From: a virus | Strand: one strand, 5' to 3' | IMG/VR virus record: IMGVR_UViG_3300019360_000040 | Location: 1-24,357 of that record | Length of the DNA: 24,357 nucleotides | Part shown: positions 20,278 to 24,357 of the stretch, piece after piece | Layout of the letters: each line of letters opens with the position of its first letter | How positions within the stretch are numbered: the stretch's first letter is position 1 | Translations under genes and position numbers: made by a program | Notes under the pieces: generated by a model | Database searches by the model: none | What the model was told of the DNA's origin: nothing | The model's input: the letters and a program-made list of their open reading frames with translations, nothing else

Positions 20278-20694
20278 ATGTCATCATGGTTTACCGAGAC
20301 CGATCTAGCCGCCTTGCGCGACGTTTCGGAGTCCGCCATGGCGGACTCCCTGACGATGTACGCGCCCCCTACGGGCAATCTAAGTGACAAGGGACAGGAA
20401 GCGGATATGCTCTACCCGGACGATTGGACGGTGGTGGAAAGCGGCGTAGCCTGTCGCTTCGCGCCAAGCCAACAAGCCGCCGCCGAACATCAGATTGCCG
20501 GGAAGTTGCAAAGCAAAGCCTTCTTTCGGTTACGAAAGCCGATCAATTCAGCGCCTCCTCAATCTTCCTACCGCATTCGCATAACCCATCAAAACGGCGC
20601 GGCGCTTACAGAGCCGATTGATTTTGAAGTCGTAACCGCAAAAAAGCGGTCGTTTGCTACCGCTTGGCTTGTTGACCTTGTTGAGGTGAAATAG
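20278..20694 (+). CDS. Head completion / stopper protein, 138 aa
   Basis: Located between connector and tail terminator, this is a beta-rich protein of the length expected for the SPP1 gp16-like stopper. Visible segments are an N-terminal amphipathic helix (FTETDLAALRDVSESAMADS), then DWTVVESGVACRFAPSQQAA and RIRITHQNGAALTEPIDFEV. The ribosome binding site is weak. The stop TAG shares its last base with the next gene's GTG. The call is by position and general shape. Confidence 0.65.
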   Translation: MSSWFTETDLAALRDVSESAMADSLTMYAPPTGNLSDKGQEADMLYPDDWTVVESGVACRFAPSQQAAAEHQIAGKLQSKAFFRLRKPINSAPPQSSYRIRITHQNGAALTEPIDFEVVTAKKRSFATAWLVDLVEVK

Positions 20695-21146
20695 TGAGCG
20701 GCGAATTAAGTTTGATGCACAACTTTTTTTTTGACCGTTTAGCCTCAGATACCAGCCCGGGGGGCTTTGTCGAACTCTTCGGCGCAAGCAATCTGGCAAG
20801 TCGCATTGGTGTACCGATTGCTGACCAAGCGGCGGCATCGCCGTTAGTCAATATCCGCAATCTCGGTCAAGTCGGAGGCGGCGCACTCAGAATCAAAAAT
20901 CAAGGGGCTATCGTCTGGATTCAACAACGGTTTCTGGTTGTCGCTATCAATCAAAAGCGGCGTTATCCGTCTGCGATTGCCGCAAGGATGGAAACCCTTT
21001 TTGAGTTGACAACGGCTCTTGCGGTGAGTGGCGGCGTGATTCATCACTGCTACTTAGAAGCGCCTTATTCGACCATGTATGAATCAAGCGGCAAGGTCTA
21101 TGCGGAACAGGGCGGATATTGGATAATCGCCGCCAAAGCCGCTTAA
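20694..21146 (+). CDS. Probable tail terminator protein, 150 aa
   Basis: It starts with GTG in a TAGTG overlap. The protein MSGELSLMHNFFFDRLASDT... continues with WIQQRFLVVAINQKRR and ARMETLFELTTALAV, consistent with the small alpha/beta terminator fold that caps the tail tube. Position (after stopper, before tail tube) agrees with DUF3168-like terminators, but I see no diagnostic motif, so the call is contextual. Confidence 0.55.
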   Translation: MSGELSLMHNFFFDRLASDTSPGGFVELFGASNLASRIGVPIADQAAASPLVNIRNLGQVGGGALRIKNQGAIVWIQQRFLVVAINQKRRYPSAIAARMETLFELTTALAVSGGVIHHCYLEAPYSTMYESSGKVYAEQGGYWIIAAKAA

Positions 21147-21158
21147 CAAATCTTTCAC

Positions 21159-21217
21159 AAGTTGAAATTGGCTTACCTGTTTCAACTGCTACTTTCAATC
21201 AATTTCAACTTAGGAGG
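21159..21217 (+). promoter_or_regulatory. Leader hairpin next to the tail-tube ribosome binding site
   Basis: AAGTTGAAATT (21159-21169) pairs perfectly with AATTTCAACTT (21201-21211), and the AGGAGG of the tail-tube gene begins at 21212. A third partial copy (TTTCAACTG) lies in the loop. The fold could stabilise the mRNA while presenting the ribosome binding site as single-stranded, suiting a highly expressed gene. Confidence 0.55.
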
Positions 21218-21225
21218 AAACTACC

Positions 21226-22596
21226 TTGAGCGTTAGAAGCGCGGTATATTATCAAACAAAAGCGGCGTTGCAATCGGCAAAAGGCACGGCAGCAACGCTT
21301 GGCAGTATCGTAAACGGGGGCGGCTGGACGCGCCCGAAACCAATTCAGCGCGGCGGCACAATGCACACCAATCAGGGTGAGCCGTTCCCGTCAACCGTCG
21401 TGCCATCCACAAAGGGACACACCGAATCAGAGTTCGGCGGTAAACTGACCTTTAACAATCTGGTCTTGCCCTTCGCTACGATGTTCGGCAACGTCTCAAC
21501 AAGCGCCAATGGCACGAATGGCAAACTAAGAAATTTTCAGTTAGGCAATGGCATTTCGATCACCCGAACCTATCTAACGCTTGAGTTTGGCGATTCATCA
21601 CGCGCTAAAAAGATTATTGACTGGTTCGGCAAGGCGCTGACGATTTCGCTTTCAGATGAAAGTACGGATATTAAAATGCCGGGCATGGGCGGCGTCAGGC
21701 AAGACGACACAACGCCCACCTCGTCGCCTACATCTGTTACGCCGTCAATTATCAACCCGTCGGCATTTGATGTTTTCTTAGCGACCTCTGCCGCCGGGCT
21801 GGACACCGCAGAAGGAACGGCACAGGTAGAAACAGCAACCGTAGTTGGCACAATCGGCTCATCCGGCGCGGGTAATGCGACCGTTGTATTCACGAGCGCC
21901 GCCGTCACCGGCTCGCCAATCACCTTGCAAGTCGCGGTTGCTAATAACGACACCGCCGCGCAGGTTGCGGCGAAGATTATTACCGCGCTGCAAGCCGATG
22001 CCTATATATCGGCGGCGTTTGCAATCGGTGGTTCAAGCGCCAGTATCGTTGCAACCGCGCTAGTCAACGCCGCGAATGATTCAAGCCTGAATATCTCTAT
22101 TGATAACGGCACTTGTTCAGGGCTGACCACCGCCGCCACTTCTGCTAATACGACGGCGGGCGTTGCGCCTAACAAGTTTGCCTTGCCGTACATGACGGAA
22201 TTGAGCATCCCGGATATTGTCGGGCTGGTCTACAGAATGAACAGCGCCGATACGTCTTACCATGACACGGTGGCGCTGGCGGGAATCCCGTCACTGAAGG
22301 TTGAGACCGGCGATGATGATAACGAATACGGGACTTTGTTACCGTACATTGCGAGTGGCGCGTCACTGTTCTGGCGTATGGTCGCAAAGGGCGCGGTAAT
22401 CGCCGGCGCGGTGACCTCACGCGAACGCTTCGCCATTGATATTGCCACCAAACTGCCGCAAGCGGAGGAACCCGGCGAAAATCAGGGCGCCGCGTCGAAT
22501 GCCTTTTCGCTGATGGGCGTTCACGACCCGACTTGGGGCAAGATGTTGAATATCCAGCTTATCAACAGCGTTGCCGCCATCACCGGCACACCGTAA
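21226..22596 (+). CDS. Major tail (tube) protein with an inserted domain, 456 aa
   Basis: It starts at TTG with AGGAGG 8 bases upstream. Residues 1-180 and 330-456 are the tube-like parts (for example EFGGKLTFNNLVLPFATMFG, LEFGDSSRAKKIIDWFGKAL and the C-terminal VHDPTWGKMLNIQLINSVAA). Between them is a Ser/Thr/Ala-rich insert, about residues 195-325: GTIGSSGAGNATVVFTSAAV, then TAAQVAAKIITALQADAYIS and NISIDNGTCSGLTTAATSAN. I recognise this insert as a module that recurs in many phage virion proteins. It probably decorates the tail surface. Confidence 0.8.
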   Translation: MSVRSAVYYQTKAALQSAKGTAATLGSIVNGGGWTRPKPIQRGGTMHTNQGEPFPSTVVPSTKGHTESEFGGKLTFNNLVLPFATMFGNVSTSANGTNGKLRNFQLGNGISITRTYLTLEFGDSSRAKKIIDWFGKALTISLSDESTDIKMPGMGGVRQDDTTPTSSPTSVTPSIINPSAFDVFLATSAAGLDTAEGTAQVETATVVGTIGSSGAGNATVVFTSAAVTGSPITLQVAVANNDTAAQVAAKIITALQADAYISAAFAIGGSSASIVATALVNAANDSSLNISIDNGTCSGLTTAATSANTTAGVAPNKFALPYMTELSIPDIVGLVYRMNSADTSYHDTVALAGIPSLKVETGDDDNEYGTLLPYIASGASLFWRMVAKGAVIAGAVTSRERFAIDIATKLPQAEEPGENQGAASNAFSLMGVHDPTWGKMLNIQLINSVAAITGTP

Positions 22597-22616
22597 TCGG
22601 CGCAATGTCCATTCGC

Positions 22617-22640
22617 GCAGGGATGCTCCGGCGTCCCTGC
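22617..22640 (+). terminator. Terminator after the tail-tube gene
   Basis: GCAGGGA (22617-22623) pairs with TCCCTGC (22634-22640); inside, GC/GC pair around TCCG. TTT follows directly. It fits an intrinsic, perhaps leaky, terminator that lowers expression of the chaperone genes relative to the tube. Confidence 0.65.
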
Positions 22641-22666
22641 TTTAACCAATTAGCAGGAGACCCCCG

Positions 22667-23353
22667 ATGCCATTTTTTCAGAATGATTCGCACGCACAAA
22701 AACCCGCCGATGCCGTCAAGGTAGATTTTCCTGACGGCTCCGATATTACCCTTCAGGTACATCCCGACGGTCCGCAAGTCAAAGACACCGCAAATTATCT
22801 GGTACTTGTCCAACGCTCGCAAAGAGCAGCAAAGCACCTTACCCGCATTGACCTTCTGTTAAGCGCCGGAACCTTGTCTAAAGAGGAATACGAGGCGGCA
22901 GTGAAAGATATAGAGGAGGTCAAGACACAGGCGGAGGCTAAGGCTCTGGAAAATCCCGGCGAAGATAACGAATACCCCGACAGTGATTATCGCCAGCATT
23001 TAGCGCAACTCAGCAATTCTTATAACGGCAAGCCTATTTCGCCGGAAGAGTTTACGCGGGCGGCAAAAGAGCAGGATAAGTGGTTGCTTGAAGCCGACAT
23101 AAAAGGCAACGCCGTCCGTTACCTCAAACTGTGCGTTGTGGACTGGGACTACTACGAATCAAAGGAAGCCTTTGACAGAGGCGATTCCGCTTTGCCGGTA
23201 ACGCAAGAAAACCTTGAGCGTTTCAGTCAAGACCGGCTATTGATAATGTCAGGGTCGGTGATTGCTTACTATCGCAAAAAGGACGCAAAGGGAAAAAAGC
23301 CACCAGAGATTTCGCTAAATACTTCTCGAACCCGGAAGACAGCAAGAGCCTGA
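22667..23353 (+). CDS. Tail assembly chaperone, upstream (G-like) frame, 228 aa
   Basis: It lies immediately before the second frame with which it is joined by a -1 frameshift, as in lambda G/GT. The protein is acidic, with a beta-like N-terminus (AVKVDFPDGSDITLQVHPDG), a helical middle (RAAKHLTRIDLLLSAGTLSK) and a basic C-terminus. ATG 22667 has AGGAG 7 bases upstream. The expected role is to bind the tape measure protein and recruit tube subunits; these chaperones are not found in the finished tail. Confidence 0.8.
   Translation: MPFFQNDSHAQKPADAVKVDFPDGSDITLQVHPDGPQVKDTANYLVLVQRSQRAAKHLTRIDLLLSAGTLSKEEYEAAVKDIEEVKTQAEAKALENPGEDNEYPDSDYRQHLAQLSNSYNGKPISPEEFTRAAKEQDKWLLEADIKGNAVRYLKLCVVDWDYYESKEAFDRGDSALPVTQENLERFSQDRLLIMSGSVIAYYRKKDAKGKKPPEISLNTSRTRKTARA
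23290..23296 (+). promoter_or_regulatory. Programmed -1 ribosomal frameshift site GGGAAAA
   Basis: The heptamer GGGAAAA is in the correct phase of the G-like frame: AAG GGA AAA. A -1 slip puts ribosomes into a frame without stops that leads through KATRDFAKYFSNPEDS into the downstream 152-codon frame. The frames match exactly (23296 plus 90 bases reaches the ATG at 23386). GGGAAAA is among the best-known slippery sequences of tail chaperone genes. Confidence 0.88.
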
Positions 23354-23844
23354 TACCGGAATGGGCAACCCGCCACTCACTCGCCATGCGCTACGGACAG
23401 CGACCATCTGACATTGATAGCTGGAGCGAACGTGACTACGGCGAAGCCCTTTCTTTCATGAAGGCTGAGGCGGGCTACAGCATAGAATACGACGAGATCA
23501 AAGAGCAAAGGAAAGAACTTATGCAAGTTGGCACACTATTAGATTTGCCGCGTGATTACTGGCTCAAGTTTGTTGTTGACGGCAACCTTGATAAAGAGGC
23601 ATTGCTAAATGCCGGATATGACGGCGCGGGGCAACCCGATTGGCTTGAAGCGGAAATGAAGAAGTTGGGTTGGGTGGCAGGCGGTGAAGTTGTGCCGTTC
23701 GAGCAGGACGCCGGGCGTGTGCCGTTTACGCAGCCGCCATCAGAGCGCAAGCGGGCAGTAATCGTTGGAGACGTCTTTATGTTAGTCGAAACGCCAGTAG
23801 AAGAGATTACCGCGCCGCCCGCCGAAGTGATTGAAACCGAATAG
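23296..23844 (+). CDS. Tail assembly chaperone, downstream (T-like) frame, translated as GT fusion
   Basis: Read from the slip site, this gives 182 residues and a total fusion of about 392 residues. The segment LIPEWATRHSLAMRYGQRPS then DIDSWSERDYGEALSFMKAE is characteristic of T-part chaperone domains (helical, with an aromatic-rich D-I-D-S-W). The C-terminus is acidic and Pro-rich. An internal ATG at 23386 lacks a good ribosome binding site, so production by frameshift is more likely than independent initiation. Confidence 0.82.
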   Translation, partial: KATRDFAKYFSNPEDSKSLIPEWATRHSLAMRYGQRPSDIDSWSERDYGEALSFMKAEAGYSIEYDEIKEQRKELMQVGTLLDLPRDYWLKFVVDGNLDKEALLNAGYDGAGQPDWLEAEMKKLGWVAGGEVVPFEQDAGRVPFTQPPSERKRAVIVGDVFMLVETPVEEITAPPAEVIETE

Positions 23845-23846
23845 CC

Positions 23847-24260
23847 ATGCGTTTTACTCAGAAATCCAATATCCCGATAGCGATTGCCAACGTCAATCAA
23901 GACATCGCGGACGCTATTAAAGAAATTGGCGAGGGCATCGTGACGGATATTCGCACCGAAATGGACAGGGATAAAACAGGCGTCCACTATCCGAATTTGC
24001 CGCACCGCAGTTCTGCGCCGGGCGAATCCCCACGCACACAAAGCGGCGGCGTTGCCGCTTCTTACCAGTTTACGCCAATCTCTAAAACAAGCGGTATGGT
24101 TGGCAGTGATTCGCCGCTTGCTAAACGGCTTGAAAATGGCGATGTGACTTTAGCGCCGCGTCCGGTGTTCCATAAAACCGTTGAAAGTTGGCGAAAGTTA
24201 GCGTTAGAAAAATACAGCATTACCATACGCATTGGCGTAGAATCAGCGAGGATAAATTGA
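23847..24260 (+). CDS. HK97 gp10-like tail completion protein, 137 aa
   Basis: Features fit the gp10-like family: a helical N-terminus (VNQDIADAIKEIGEGIVTDI), HRSSAPGESPRTQSGGVAAS, then PRPVFHKTVESW near the C-terminus (AxRPF-type). It is unusually placed after the tail chaperone, not between connector and terminator. The last codon and the TGA (24258-24260) coincide with the TTGA that borders the IS605-type end at 24257, so the original C-terminus may have been changed by the insertion. The length still looks near normal. Confidence 0.72.
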   Translation: MRFTQKSNIPIAIANVNQDIADAIKEIGEGIVTDIRTEMDRDKTGVHYPNLPHRSSAPGESPRTQSGGVAASYQFTPISKTSGMVGSDSPLAKRLENGDVTLAPRPVFHKTVESWRKLALEKYSITIRIGVESARIN

Positions 24261-24357
24261 CACTCCCCTAGCTAAAGCAAGGGGATTCTTGGGCTGCACC
24301 CCTGTGGGATGCATAACTCCCGAAGCGTAACTTTCTCTGTGTCCCAGAGTAGGAGAA
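24257..24357 (-). mobile_element. Right end of a second IS200/IS605-family element, inverted
   Basis: Read leftward from 24357, this stretch ends in the same hairpin as the left window end, followed by GTGTCAA. Bases 24262-24287 are the exact inverse of 1-26. Further in, the leftward strand has TTACGCTTCGGGAGTTATGC and a CCCACAGGGG hairpin, like the omega-RNA scaffold upstream of the terminal hairpin. One frame reads AAQESPCFS and then a stop, compatible with the end of a TnpB gene. Only the 3' part is in the window, so a transposase gene to the right is inferred. The two IS-type ends face inward to the phage segment. Confidence 0.65.

Noticed and set aside
1-24357. tRNA genes, CRISPR arrays, integrase and attachment sites
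   Set aside because: I looked for tRNA cloverleaf T-arms, regularly spaced repeats and recombinase motifs and saw none. The 26-bp inverted ends are better explained as IS605-type ends than att sites because they are inverted hairpins.

Overview
This window is the structural and early/accessory part of a tailed, siphovirus-like double-stranded DNA phage or prophage. The evidence is a textbook head-to-tail order on the plus strand: small and large terminase, HK97-type portal, prohead protease/scaffold, HK97-fold major capsid protein, probable decoration protein, connector, stopper, tail terminator, major tail protein, a frameshifted tail-assembly chaperone pair and a gp10-like protein. The host cannot be named from sequence alone. 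Coding density is high, many genes overlap by 1-4 bases, Shine-Dalgarno sites are of the AGGAGG type, and TTG and GTG starts are common, so a bacterial host with a conventional ribosome is likely. Both window ends are 26-bp inverted copies of what looks like the right end of an IS200/IS605-family (TnpB-type) element. The window is therefore the DNA between two such insertions, or between their scars.

Layout. (1) 1-33: IS605-type right end. (2) 337-5631: a leftward block of small, mostly unassigned early genes, including a winged-helix regulator, a sigma-factor-like protein and several zinc-binding small proteins. Two of these genes (337-645 and 5104-5631) are driven by copies of one duplicated ~114-bp promoter cassette whose 17-bp spacer between -35 and -10 is itself a palindromic operator. 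(3) 5632-6294: a recombination scar with remnants of three genes plus several hairpins. (4) 6295-9428: a rightward operon with two or three small proteins, a ParB-like protein, DpdA (DNA 7-deazaguanine transglycosylase), QueC and QueD, ending in a hairpin. (5) 9472-10207: a leftward insert of HNH endonuclease, a small protein and a ribbon-helix-helix-like protein. (6) 10284-11449: QueE and GTP cyclohydrolase I (FolE), rightward. (7) 11446-11945: a divergent small protein and an XRE-type regulator. (8) 11977-24260: the virion assembly genes. (9) 24257-24357: the second IS605-type end, inverted.

How the genes work together. FolE, QueD, QueE and QueC are the full route from GTP to preQ0, and DpdA exchanges a 7-deazaguanine base into DNA. 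The phage probably replaces some of its guanines with dPreQ0 and so evades restriction. No QueF, amidotransferase or DpdC-like gene is seen, so preQ0 itself is the most economical prediction. The ParB-like gene overlapping dpdA may be a working partner. In the structural module, a 2H phosphoesterase domain (two HxT motifs, the fold of the anti-CBASS nuclease Acb1) is fused in frame to the prohead protease and scaffold. A good internal ribosome binding site would release the protease without it. This fusion and the promoter architectures are the most novel-looking parts of the window.
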